Shown here: piece after piece, positions 17,093-25,455 of the stretch
Numbering within the stretch: the first letter of the stretch is position 1
Layout: each line of letters begins with the position of its first letter
Assembly: GCF_032163395.1 (NCBI RefSeq)
Contig: NZ_CP119968.1
Coordinates: 1,597,501-1,661,500 of the forward strand
DNA from: Gloeocapsopsis dulcis
GTDB lineage: Bacteria > Cyanobacteriota > Cyanobacteriia > Cyanobacteriales > Chroococcidiopsidaceae
DNA length: 64,000 bases
Direction: 5' to 3'
Program-made: the position numbers and the translations under genes
Notes under the pieces: model-generated
The model's database searches: none
What the model was told of the DNA's origin: nothing
The model's input: only the letters and a program-made list of their open reading frames with translations

Positions 17093-18274
17093 TTAGTAGT
17101 TGTTTTCTAGTTGGCCAGTGCGCACTGAGAGTTGTTGAGTCTTGTTATTACGCTGAACTTTGATTTGTAACTCTTGACCAACTTGACTATTATCTACGAT
17201 ACTTTGCAGTTGCTCAGCAGTAGATATAGGTTGACGGTCAACTTGTACAATAACATCTCCGCGACGCATTCCTCCGGCGGCGGCTGGGGAATTTGGAATA
17301 ACTCGGACTACAAGTACACCACTGATTTCTGGGACATCAATTGGAGAATTAGGATCGCTATTATTTTGCTTAGCTAGCTGTGGAGTCAGAGTGACCATTT
17401 GCACGCCTAAATAAGGATGTGCAATTTTTTCCCCACGCATGAGTTGATCTTTAATTGCTTTGGCTTTATCGATGGGAATGGCAAACCCAATACCCATTGC
17501 ATCTGCACGAATTGCGGTATTAATTCCGATGACTTCACCGCGATCATTTAGCAATGGTCCCCCAGAATTACCAGGATTGATCGCGGCGTCGGTTTGAATA
17601 AACTCTAGGCGTTTATCAAGAATGCCAACTTCACGACTTGAACGCTTTAATGTACTAACGATTCCCAAGGTAACTGTATTATCTAACCCCAAGGGATTAC
17701 CAACAGCAATCGCCCAGTCACCTACTTGTACTGTACTCGAATCGCCTAATGGTGCGACTGGTACATCACCACCAGTATCGATCTTAACTACAGCTAAATC
17801 TGAAACTTCGTCAACACCTTGCACTGTTCCTTCAAAGGTACGCCCGTCTTTGAGTTGTACTGTGACTCGATCCGCTTGGTTGACAACGTGGGCGTTGGTA
17901 AGAATCTCTCCGCTAGGATCTATAATTACGCCTGAACCCAGTCCTCGTAAGGTTTCTGGAGGCATTTGTTGCGAAAAACCATCGCCAAAGAAGCGGCGAA
18001 ATAAGGGATCTTCTAGCAAGGGTTCAGGAACCCGACGTGTCACCGTACGTTCGGTATCGATGCGTACTACAGCAGATCCAACCCGATTGACGGCTGCTGT
18101 GACAAAGCTATTTGATGTAATTGGGGCTTTTGCTTGAATGCTAGGGCTATTTTCAGCAATTGGCGCTGCTTCGGATGGCAACACTCGTATAGTGCTAACT
18201 GCCAAAATGACTCCTAGTGCGATCGCTAGTATGGAAGTACTAACTTGGCGCATTAACGATGATTTCGCATGCAT
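17093..18274 (-). CDS. HtrA/DegP-family serine protease (HhoA/HhoB/HtrA type)
   Basis: This is a trypsin-like protease with a PDZ domain, involved in periplasmic or thylakoid-lumen protein quality control. An N-terminal hydrophobic segment (about 11-28) acts as signal or anchor. The catalytic triad is visible: His129 in LTNAHVV, Asp159 in VSDLAVVKID, Ser237 in NPGNSGGPL. The single PDZ domain covers about 285-385 (GVLVVRVIPNSPAAAGGMRR, GDVIVQVDRQ). Length (393) fits the cyanobacterial HhoA/HhoB/HtrA group, but I cannot tell which of the three. It stands alone, convergent with bcsA. Confidence 0.93.
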   Translation of the reverse strand: MHAKSSLMRQVSTSILAIALGVILAVSTIRVLPSEAAPIAENSPSIQAKAPITSNSFVTAAVNRVGSAVVRIDTERTVTRRVPEPLLEDPLFRRFFGDGFSQQMPPETLRGLGSGVIIDPSGEILTNAHVVNQADRVTVQLKDGRTFEGTVQGVDEVSDLAVVKIDTGGDVPVAPLGDSSTVQVGDWAIAVGNPLGLDNTVTLGIVSTLKRSSREVGILDKRLEFIQTDAAINPGNSGGPLLNDRGEVIGINTAIRADAMGIGFAIPIDKAKAIKDQLMRGEKIAHPYLGVQMVTLTPQLAKQNNSDPNSPIDVPEISGVLVVRVIPNSPAAAGGMRRGDVIVQVDRQPISTAEQLQSIVDNSQVGQELQIKVQRNNKTQQLSVRTGQLENNY

Positions 18275-18621
18275 ACTTGTATCGTTTCAACCAACTCTCT
18301 ATTTTATGACTACTATGTTTTGATTTTGGCTCAAGTTTGAGCCGTTGTGGTATTTTCCTACTTTTGTTTCACATGACTTTGGAGATCTCTAAGCCCAGAC
18401 CTAAAGAAGTTTAAGCTTCAGAGCATAGTTATTACTGCCACTTTTTGGCAAAATCTAATGAAGAGGAAAATTGTGAACTTTTCTGAAACGACTGTGATTT
18501 ATTTTAAATTAATAATAATTAAACATAAGAAATAAACTAGATTTAGTATTATTTTAATAATATCTCCCGTTTTTTTAATATTTATTTCTTGTTTTTTTAG
18601 CTTGATATCGTATTAAATATT
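18275..18621. other. AT-rich divergent intergenic region
   Basis: These 347 bases separate the protease and the ABC permease genes, which diverge. The right half is extremely AT-rich with runs of T and short TTAATAAT motifs. No confident promoter or hairpin could be fixed. Confidence 0.45.
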
Positions 18622-19527
18622 ATGGCATTTAATAAGAGAAATCAACTTTCACACAGCAGAAGTGAAGCGGTTAGTGGATATATATTTATGGCTCCTACAT
18701 TTGTGATTATGGGAGTTTTCTTGATTTTACCCATTACTTTGGCAATGGTTTTTGCATTTTACAGAATTCAACCATTAGGAGATGTAAGTTATACCTTTAG
18801 AGGTTGGCGCAACTTTTTACGAGCATTTAGTGATGAGCGTGTCAGAATTGCTTTAAAAAATACAGCAGAATACGTAGCGATCGTTGTTCCTACACAGACT
18901 CTACTTGCTTTGAGTTTAGCGTTAATTCTAAATACACAGATTAAAGGAAAAAACTTTTTTAGAATTATATTTTTCCTCCCAACAGTAACTTCGTCAGCTG
19001 TTTTAACACTAATTTTTATGTGGATTTGTAATTCAAATGGATTACTTAACCGCTTTCTTGCTTTTGTAGGCTTACCTACATACAACTGGCTTGGCGATCC
19101 TAGTGTTGCGCTTAAAGCAATTATGTTGATGAATATTTGGGCTACTGCTCCCCTGTTTATGGTGATTTACTTAGCAGCAATGCAAGATATTCCAGAAACA
19201 CTTTATGAAGCAGCAACTTTAGATGGAGCAAGTACATGGGACAAGCTGATTTATATTACTTTACCTTTTTTACAACCTGTGACTTTTTTTATTATTGTGA
19301 TGGGAATTGTAGGGACTTTTCAGCTATTTGATCAATCTTATATTTTTTCGCGCGGTTCGGGTGGTCCAAATAATTCAACACTGACGGTTGTTTTACTTAT
19401 TTATCAGTATGCTTTTAGAATCCTTGATATGGGCTATGCAGCAGCTCTTGCACTGATGTTAGCCTTAATTATTATGGTAGTTACTTTAGTTCAACGCTTT
19501 TGGATTAAAGAAGAAAAGTTTAATTAA
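18622..19527 (+). CDS. Sugar ABC transporter permease (MalF/UgpA type)
   Basis: This is a six-helix-type inner-membrane permease of the carbohydrate uptake (CUT1) class. The EAA loop that docks the ATPase is visible as EAATLDGASTWDKLIYITLP (about 194-213). The hydrophobic N-terminal region (SGYIFMAPTFVIMGVFLILP) and helix pattern fit MalF-like permeases without the long MalF insertion. It is followed after 7 bases by its MalG-type partner. No binding protein or ATPase gene lies in the window, so the transporter must use subunits encoded elsewhere. The gene is more AT-rich than its neighbours. The substrate cannot be read from the sequence. Confidence 0.9.
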   Translation: MAFNKRNQLSHSRSEAVSGYIFMAPTFVIMGVFLILPITLAMVFAFYRIQPLGDVSYTFRGWRNFLRAFSDERVRIALKNTAEYVAIVVPTQTLLALSLALILNTQIKGKNFFRIIFFLPTVTSSAVLTLIFMWICNSNGLLNRFLAFVGLPTYNWLGDPSVALKAIMLMNIWATAPLFMVIYLAAMQDIPETLYEAATLDGASTWDKLIYITLPFLQPVTFFIIVMGIVGTFQLFDQSYIFSRGSGGPNNSTLTVVLLIYQYAFRILDMGYAAALALMLALIIMVVTLVQRFWIKEEKFN

Positions 19528-19534
19528 TAATTTT

Positions 19535-20365
19535 ATGACTGCAAAATCGTTTTGGGCTGCACCTATTTTATATACAATTTTAATTTTGTATGCCATTTTA
19601 ACATTTCTACCTTTTGCTTGGGCGTTATCTGCTTCATTCAAGCCATTAGCGGAGATTGTGTCGGGAGTAGATGGTTTAATCCCACAGCAATTTACAACAG
19701 AAAATTACCAGCAAATCTTTGTTCAAGAGCCTTTATTTTTCAGGTGGTTGTTTAATAGCGTATTTGTTGCTGTATGTGTAACATTAGGAAATTTAGTATT
19801 TAACTCTATGGCAGGATATGCCTTAGCCAGAATTCAGTTTCCTGGAAAACAATTATGGTTTTTCATAATACTAGCTGTTTTGATGGTTCCTGGGCAAGTC
19901 ACTTTAATTCCTACTTTTTTAATCTTGAAAAATTTAGGGTGGCTAAATTCATATCAAGGGTTGATTGTTCCTAGCATTGTTAATGCAACATTTATTTTTA
20001 TGATGCGGCAGTTTTTTATCAATTTTCCTAAAGAATTAGAAGAAGCAGCAGCGTTAGATGGATTGGGATATTTAGAAACTTTCTTTCAAGTTGTATTGCC
20101 CTTAGCAAAACCAGCTTTAGCTGCACAAGCAATTTTTATCTTTATGGGTGCATGGAATAACTTTTTAACTCCATTACTGATTTTGTCTGATCCAGAAATG
20201 TTTACTTTACCCCTAGGCTTAAATACATTTAAAGGACAATATATTAGTTATTGGAACTATATTATGGCAGCATCAATGATTTTTACTTTGCCAGCTTTGT
20301 TAATCTATGCCTTTTTTAATCGGTACTTTATTCAAGGAGTAACTTTTACAGGAGGTAAGGGGTAA
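19535..20365 (+). CDS. Sugar ABC transporter permease (MalG/UgpE type)
   Basis: This is the second permease of the CUT1-class pair. The EAA loop reads EAAALDGLGYLETFFQVVLP (about 168-187). It has the typical MalG-like start with a long periplasmic loop (ASFKPLAEIVSG.. PQQFTTENYQQIF) and six predicted helices. It lies 7 bases after the first permease and 45 bases before yebC, so the pair is co-transcribed. As with its partner, the binding protein and ATPase are missing here. Confidence 0.9.
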   Translation: MTAKSFWAAPILYTILILYAILTFLPFAWALSASFKPLAEIVSGVDGLIPQQFTTENYQQIFVQEPLFFRWLFNSVFVAVCVTLGNLVFNSMAGYALARIQFPGKQLWFFIILAVLMVPGQVTLIPTFLILKNLGWLNSYQGLIVPSIVNATFIFMMRQFFINFPKELEEAAALDGLGYLETFFQVVLPLAKPALAAQAIFIFMGAWNNFLTPLLILSDPEMFTLPLGLNTFKGQYISYWNYIMAASMIFTLPALLIYAFFNRYFIQGVTFTGGKG

Positions 20366-20410
20366 TTAGTTGTTTAAACTGAAATTAAGTTGTGAAGATT
20401 CTTTTTCGTT

Positions 20411-21166
20411 ATGGCAGGACATAGTAAATGGGCAAATATTAAGCGACAGAAGGCGCGTGTAGATGCAGTTAAAGGAAAAACTTTTACGCAATTATCGCTT
20501 GCAATTATTGTAGCTGCAAGAAATGGCGTAGCCGATCCCGCAGGTAATTTTCAGCTACGGACAGCAATTGAAAAAGCAAAAGCTGCTGGAATACCGAATG
20601 AAAATATCGAACGGGCGATCGCAAAAGGGGCAGGTACCTACGCAGACGATAATACCCAACTCGAAGAAATTCGCTATGAAGGTTATGGTTCTGGTGGTGT
20701 GGCGATCCTGATTGAAGCATTGACTGATAACCGCAATCGTACCGCTGCTGACTTGAGAGGCGCGTTTAGTAAAAACGGTGGTAATCTTGGTGAAACGGGT
20801 TGTGTTAGTTGGATGTTTACTCAAAAAGGGGTAGTTACAATCTCTGGTGTGGTTGATGAAGAGAAACTGTTAGAAGCAGCCTTAGAAGGTGGTGCTGACT
20901 CGTATGAAGTAACGCAGGATGAAATAGCTGAGGTGTTTACAGATGTAGGTAATTTGGAAAACCTCAGTCAACATCTGAAGAACGAAGGTTTGATTGTAGA
21001 TGAGGTAGAGTTGCGTTGGCTTCCTAATAATACTGTAGAAGTCAGTGATGCGGAACAAGCGCGATCGCTATTGAAATTAATCGATACTCTCGAATCGCTT
21101 GATGATGTGCAAAACGTCACGGCTAACTTTGAGATGGTAGATGAGTTGATGGCGTTAAGCATTTAA
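20411..21166 (+). CDS. yebC: YebC/PmpR-family protein
   Basis: The start MAGHSKWANIKRQKARVDAV is the YebC/PmpR/TACO1 signature. The family includes DNA-binding regulators and proteins reported to help ribosomes at proline-rich stretches. Further conserved blocks are AIEKAKAAGIPNENIERAI, YEGYGSGGVAILIEALTDN, and FSKNGGNLGETGCVSWMF. Length (251) is normal for the family. It is co-directional with the permeases, but there is no functional link visible. Confidence 0.96.
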   Translation: MAGHSKWANIKRQKARVDAVKGKTFTQLSLAIIVAARNGVADPAGNFQLRTAIEKAKAAGIPNENIERAIAKGAGTYADDNTQLEEIRYEGYGSGGVAILIEALTDNRNRTAADLRGAFSKNGGNLGETGCVSWMFTQKGVVTISGVVDEEKLLEAALEGGADSYEVTQDEIAEVFTDVGNLENLSQHLKNEGLIVDEVELRWLPNNTVEVSDAEQARSLLKLIDTLESLDDVQNVTANFEMVDELMALSI

Positions 21167-21242
21167 GCAAATATGCCTTGATTACAGTAGCGCGATCGCG
21201 TAACAATTAAGAAAAGTAAACGATGTGTTAGCGATTTGTACA

Positions 21243-22484
21243 ATGGTGCTGGAGCAGTTGGAACAAACGGTTTGTCCTCAGTTGAACTGTGACTATGACT
21301 TAGCGATCGTTGGTGGTGGTATTGTTGGACTAACGCTGGCGTGTGCGTTGAAAGATTCTGGGTTGCGTGTTGCGGTGATTGAAGCAAAACGGCATTCTGT
21401 CGCAGCAGCTAAAGGACAAGCTTATACTGTTCACCAACTTGCGGCACGAATTTTTGAGGGAATTGGTGTCTGGGATAAGATGTTACCCAACGTTGCTCAT
21501 TATCGCCGAGTGCGCCTTTCTGATGCTGATTATCCTGGTGTTGTTGAATTTCAAACTGAAGATTTAGGAACAGACGTCATTGGTTACGTTGCAGAACACC
21601 AAGCGCTGCTAGCACCTTTACAGGAGTTTATGCAGAGATGCTCTAATGTAAGCTACCTGTGTCCTGTCGAAGTTGTAAAAACACAATATAAGCCGGATTA
21701 TGTTGAAATTTCAGCTTCTGTGAATGGCGAATTACAGACAATTCGCACCAAGTTACTCGTAGCAGCTGATGGGGCGCGATCGCGGATTCGTAATGCCGCA
21801 GGAATCAAAACTCGTGGTTGGCAATACTGGCAATCGTGTATTGTGGCTTTTGTGAAACCAGAAAAGTCTCATAATGATACCGCGTATGAACGTTTCTGGT
21901 CGAGTGGTCCATTTGCGATTTTACCGCTACCAGGAAATCGTTGTCGGATTGTTTGGACAGCACCGCATGAAGAGGCAAAGGCTTTATTGGCGTTGGATGA
22001 CGCGCAGTTTTTGCAGGAGTTGCAACGTCGCTACGGCGATCAGATGGGGAAACTGGAACTCGAAGGCGATCGCTTTATGTTTCCGGTACAGTTGATGCAG
22101 AGCGATCGCTATGTATTACCTCGACTTGCTTTGATTGGTGATGCGGCGCATTGTTGTCATCCGGTGGGTGGTCAAGGCTTGAATTTGGGTGTGCGTGATG
22201 CAGCGGCTTTGGCACAGGTGTTGCGAAATGCGCAAAAGAATAGCCATGATATTGGTAGTATTCAGATATTACAGCAGTATGAACGTTGGCGCAAGCGGGA
22301 AAATCTGACAATTTTGGGTTTTACTGATTTGCTGGATCGGATGTTTTCTAACGATTGGTTGCCGTTGGTGGTGATGCGGCGGTTGGGTTTGTGGATGTTG
22401 CAGTGGATTCGTCCGTTGAGGGTTTATGCGTTGCAGTTGATGATTGGGTTGCGGGGGCGGATACCGCAGTTGGCGCGGAGATAA
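21243..22484 (+). CDS. FAD-dependent aromatic hydroxylase of the UbiH/COQ6 family
   Basis: This is a class A flavin monooxygenase. Visible motifs are the FAD-binding LAIVGGGIVGLTLACAL, the middle block LLVAADGARSRIRNAAG (DG motif), and ALIGDAAHCCHPVGGQGLNL (GD motif with the Pro-rich active-site loop). UbiH/COQ6-like enzymes hydroxylate quinone rings; in cyanobacteria the likely role is in prenylquinone metabolism, though the substrate is not shown by sequence. A GTG at 21225 gives a six-residue longer alternative. A dispersed repeat begins right at its stop codon. Confidence 0.88.
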   Translation: MVLEQLEQTVCPQLNCDYDLAIVGGGIVGLTLACALKDSGLRVAVIEAKRHSVAAAKGQAYTVHQLAARIFEGIGVWDKMLPNVAHYRRVRLSDADYPGVVEFQTEDLGTDVIGYVAEHQALLAPLQEFMQRCSNVSYLCPVEVVKTQYKPDYVEISASVNGELQTIRTKLLVAADGARSRIRNAAGIKTRGWQYWQSCIVAFVKPEKSHNDTAYERFWSSGPFAILPLPGNRCRIVWTAPHEEAKALLALDDAQFLQELQRRYGDQMGKLELEGDRFMFPVQLMQSDRYVLPRLALIGDAAHCCHPVGGQGLNLGVRDAAALAQVLRNAQKNSHDIGSIQILQQYERWRKRENLTILGFTDLLDRMFSNDWLPLVVMRRLGLWMLQWIRPLRVYALQLMIGLRGRIPQLARR

Positions 22485-22487
22485 GAG

Positions 22488-22551
22488 AAACGAACCGCAA
22501 AGACGCGTTCCCCGAAGGGGTTGCCGTTAGGCTAGGGCGCGAAGGAAGAGG
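22488..22551. repeat. Dispersed GGTTCGTT element, copy A, with inserted palindromic module
   Basis: Read on the minus strand it gives CTTCGCGCC, then a 29-base module around CCCCTTCGGGG (22507-22535), then GCGTCTTTGCGGTTCGTTT. The flanks match the elements at 25308, 39597 and 43161. It fills most of the gap between the UbiH-like and DUF72 genes. Confidence 0.65.
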
Positions 22552-22570
22552 ATTAGGAGAAAATTGGGTT

Positions 22571-23419
22571 ATGTTTCGTCTTGGGTGTGCGGTGTGGTCT
22601 TATAAGGGTTGGGTTGGTGATTTTTATCCAGCGGGGAGTCGGGCGAGTGAGTTTTTGCGGCTTTATGGTCGGCGGTTGACGACGGTTGAGGGGAATACGA
22701 CTTTTTATGCTACGCCTGATCCTGAAACGGTAGCGCGGTGGGCTGCGGATACGCTGTCGGGGTTTGAGTTTTGTTTAAAGTTACCGCGAGAGTTAACGCA
22801 TCAAGGATTGTTGGAACCTGCGATTGCTGGGGCTTTGAGTTTTTTAGAACAAATGCGGGGGTTGGGCGATCGCTTAGGACCAATTTTTGCACAGTTACCG
22901 CCGCGCTATGGACCTGAGTTTTGGGAAGATTTGACGACTTTTCTTGGTGCTTGGTCGCAGGAAAATGCAGAGTTAGCGTTAGAAGTACGTCATCCTGACT
23001 GGTTTACGGAACCTTATGCAAGTCAACTAAACGATTTGCTAGAAGAGTTGGGAATTGGGCGTGTTTTGCTTGATTCGCGTCCAATTTATGATACGCCTGA
23101 AGATGTTCAAATTTCCGAACGCCGCAAGCCTCAGTTACCTTTGCAACGGAGTGTGACTGCACCTTTTAGTTTGATTCGGTTTATTAGTCATCCGCAGCGG
23201 GAGTTGAATCAAAGCTTTTTGCAAGAGTGGGTAGGTGTTGTTGATGAATGGTTGCATCAGGGTACACGAGTGTACTTTTTTGTGCATTGTCCGATAGAAG
23301 CGCGATCGCCTGGTACCGCACGGTATTTTCAACGTATGTTGGAACAACAAGGTGTCTCGGTTCCGCCGCTTCCTTGGGATAGTGTTGATGATACTCCTAC
23401 GCAACTCAGTTTATTTTGA
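22571..23419 (+). CDS. DUF72 (YecE-family) protein
   Basis: The product starts MFRLGCAVWSYKGWVGDFYP and matches the DUF72/YecE family, TIM-barrel-like proteins of unknown function. Conserved blocks are TTVEGNTTFYATPDPETVARW, FCLKLPRELTHQ, and near the C-terminus VYFFVHCPIEARSPGTARYF. I chose ATG 22571 because AGGAG lies just upstream (22554-22558); the frame stays open back to 22355, but that part overlaps the previous gene and a repeat. Length is 282 residues. Confidence 0.92.
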   Translation: MFRLGCAVWSYKGWVGDFYPAGSRASEFLRLYGRRLTTVEGNTTFYATPDPETVARWAADTLSGFEFCLKLPRELTHQGLLEPAIAGALSFLEQMRGLGDRLGPIFAQLPPRYGPEFWEDLTTFLGAWSQENAELALEVRHPDWFTEPYASQLNDLLEELGIGRVLLDSRPIYDTPEDVQISERRKPQLPLQRSVTAPFSLIRFISHPQRELNQSFLQEWVGVVDEWLHQGTRVYFFVHCPIEARSPGTARYFQRMLEQQGVSVPPLPWDSVDDTPTQLSLF

Positions 23420-23449
23420 AGTATGGCGATCGCACTTTACCTAAAAAAT

Positions 23450-24160
23450 CTAGCGGATAATTTTTACGACATCGTAGAGACCGTGTTCATTATCAGCATA
23501 AGTTTGCCAGTAGTTGGTTTCTTGATCAAAACCAGGTTGTTGACCGAGTGACTCGAAATCTTCACGACTATTCCAACGGGCGAGTAAAGCAATTGTCGAT
23601 TCATCTGTACTAGGACACATCGCCGCCCACTGCAATCCTGGAATCATTTGCAGTACACTAGGCATTTCTTGAGTGACGATTGTTGCGAGTTCAGATTGAT
23701 CTTTACCTGGTTTCATCTTAAATTGGCTAAACATGATGACATCTCCTTGAGAGAAACTTGGTGATGTCGTTCGCGTTTCAGTATGTTGAACTTTGCAAGC
23801 AAAGGTTTGAGGTGTCTGATCTGTAGAGATATTTAGTACGTGCTCTTTTGCGTATGATTGAAAGCTAGATAAATCTTTTCCTTGCCATTGAGACAGTGCA
23901 ATTACTTGTGTGCCATCTTGTGCTTTGAGAATTGCAGAGTCTTGAAAGCCAGGAGTTTTTGAGAATGTTGGTTCGGCTTGGGAAACCTGCGAGAGAACTT
24001 TTGCTTGATTTGATGTTGTAGCATAAACAGTTACAACATTAACAACTTCGTTGGTAGTGTCTAGAGAAATACCTGTCTCAGCTTGAGCCACATTTGGCAT
24101 TCCTGTGAGAACACCAAGAATTAACAGTGCGATCGCCGCGATCAGATTGAACTTACGCAT
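23450..24160 (-). CDS. Exported protein with tandem ABM-like (dimeric alpha-beta barrel) domains
   Basis: The product has a clear signal peptide (MRKFNLIAAIALLILGVLTG, cleavage near VAQAE). Two antibiotic-biosynthesis-monooxygenase-like halves follow: NVVTVYATTSNQAKVLSQV with TPGFQDSAILKAQDGTQVI, and VIMFSQFKMKPGKDQSELA with IPGLQWAAMCPSTDESTIAL and LLARWNSREDF. Such folds usually bind small hydrophobic or heme-like ligands, and the actual role here is unknown. An alternative ATG lies five codons upstream (24175). The AraC regulator gene sits 95 bases upstream on the same strand and may control it. Confidence 0.75.
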   Translation of the reverse strand: MRKFNLIAAIALLILGVLTGMPNVAQAETGISLDTTNEVVNVVTVYATTSNQAKVLSQVSQAEPTFSKTPGFQDSAILKAQDGTQVIALSQWQGKDLSSFQSYAKEHVLNISTDQTPQTFACKVQHTETRTTSPSFSQGDVIMFSQFKMKPGKDQSELATIVTQEMPSVLQMIPGLQWAAMCPSTDESTIALLARWNSREDFESLGQQPGFDQETNYWQTYADNEHGLYDVVKIIR

Positions 24161-24270
24161 AAATAGACTTAGCATGGTTGCTCAACTGCTTGATATGTGT
24201 TTGAGAATTAAGGTTACAAAGCTTACAATGCCGTTGTATAGTCGTTTTTTGCGATTTTAGAAGATTCTTG

Positions 24271-25134
24271 CTATCTCATTAAAAATTGTTTCGGCGTCAC
24301 TCCGGTAAGGCGCTTGAAATGTCTGCCAAATTGACTTTGGCTGGCAAATCCAACTTGTAAGGCAACATTGGCAATTTGCTGAGTCTGTGTCAGTAATTCT
24401 TGGGCACGTTCAATGCGGCATTTAATCAGGTATTGATAAGGAGAGTAGCCTGTAGACTGTTTGAACAATCGGGCAAAGTAATATTGGCTCATGCCGAGTT
24501 CAGTTGCGATCGCTTTGAGTGATATATCTTCTGCTAAATGAGCTTGAATATAGTCAATTGCTTGTTGTAACTTATGGTTAGGTAAACCATTAGAGTAAAA
24601 GCGAATTATTGGCTTTGCTATAGAGTAGCGCCGTAATACATGAACTGCTAATGCATTTGCCATTGACTCAGCATAGAGGCGATCAAGTCGATTTGCGGTT
24701 AGTTCTGCTTTAAGTGCTAAACCGATTTGTTGAAGTAGTGGATCGCGAATTTTTAGCTGTGGAGTAATTTCGATGTGTTCTAACTCGACAGTTTCATTTA
24801 CAGTAGAAACAAAAATACTTGGTTCGAGGCGAAGCAACAAGAATTCTGCATCAGTATTCCAAGACAATTTACGATGAAGATCGGGAGGCGTAATCATAAT
24901 GTCGCCCTGAGTCAAATGTATGTTACTACGTCGCCCCTCTGCGATTCGTTCTAATAGAATCGGTTGTCCAAGATGAATACTTAAAAGATAATTAGGAAGA
25001 CAACACTCAGACACTCCCTTTACAGGTTGACGATGTTGTTCAACGCGCAGTAAATCGGATACTTCTAAACTTGATAAGATTGGCGATCGCGGTACAATCT
25101 GCAAAGGAGACTTTTTGTTAGTATCTTGATTCAT
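24271..25134 (-). CDS. AraC-family transcriptional regulator
   Basis: The C-terminal ~100 residues form the two helix-turn-helix motifs of AraC/XylS proteins: ISLKAIATELGMSQYYFARL followed by FKQSTGYSPYQYLI, and IANVALQVGFASQSQFGRHF followed by KRLTGVTPKQFL. The N-terminal half (about 1-170) is a cupin-like sensing region (GDIMITPPDLHRKLSWNTDA). No ligand can be named. It lies upstream of, and co-directional with, the exported ABM-like gene. Confidence 0.93.
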   Translation of the reverse strand: MNQDTNKKSPLQIVPRSPILSSLEVSDLLRVEQHRQPVKGVSECCLPNYLLSIHLGQPILLERIAEGRRSNIHLTQGDIMITPPDLHRKLSWNTDAEFLLLRLEPSIFVSTVNETVELEHIEITPQLKIRDPLLQQIGLALKAELTANRLDRLYAESMANALAVHVLRRYSIAKPIIRFYSNGLPNHKLQQAIDYIQAHLAEDISLKAIATELGMSQYYFARLFKQSTGYSPYQYLIKCRIERAQELLTQTQQIANVALQVGFASQSQFGRHFKRLTGVTPKQFLMR

Positions 25135-25455
25135 AAACCTTTGTACGCATTGACAAATTAGCGGTACTCGAACACAAGCGATCGCCTAACTAAATGATAA
25201 ATGTATTTTATTTAGAGTTTTATAATTCAATACTCCAGTAAAAACTAAGAAGCAAAAAACTTACCTGTAGCAATGCTAAATTGTTTGCGAAATACCTATC
25301 CTAATCTCTTTCCTTTGTGACCTTTGCGTCCTACCCTCCGGGAAGGCTTCACCAATGTGGTTCGTTTCAAAGATAGTTTACAACTCAGATAAGATTGCTA
25401 TAGTACTAAAAAATATTAAAACTCGGTGCAACTACTGCAATTTAGAAGGAATCTT
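25135..25455. other. Divergent intergenic region with repeat
   Basis: About 320 bases between the divergent AraC gene and the acyl-CoA ligase. It holds HIP1 near 25178 and a copy of the GGTTCGTT element at 25308-25368. The ligase ribosome site AGAAGGA is at 25445. A promoter was not fixed. Confidence 0.5.
25308..25368. repeat. Dispersed GGTTCGTT element, copy B, with inserted palindromic module
   Basis: TTTCCTTTGTGACCTTTGCG leads into a module around CCCTCCGGGAAGGCTTC (about 25332-25355), then GTGGTTCGTTT. The flanks match copies A, C and D. The module differs from that in copy A and sits at a different point. Confidence 0.65.

Noticed and set aside
17622-18137. 171-codon reading frame on the plus strand
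   Set aside because: It is entirely antisense to the HtrA-type protease gene, whose triad and PDZ domain are clear. The antisense product has no recognisable features.
22355-22570. N-terminal extension of the DUF72 frame
   Set aside because: It overlaps the end of the UbiH-like gene and a dispersed repeat; ATG 22571 has a good ribosome site and matches the family start.
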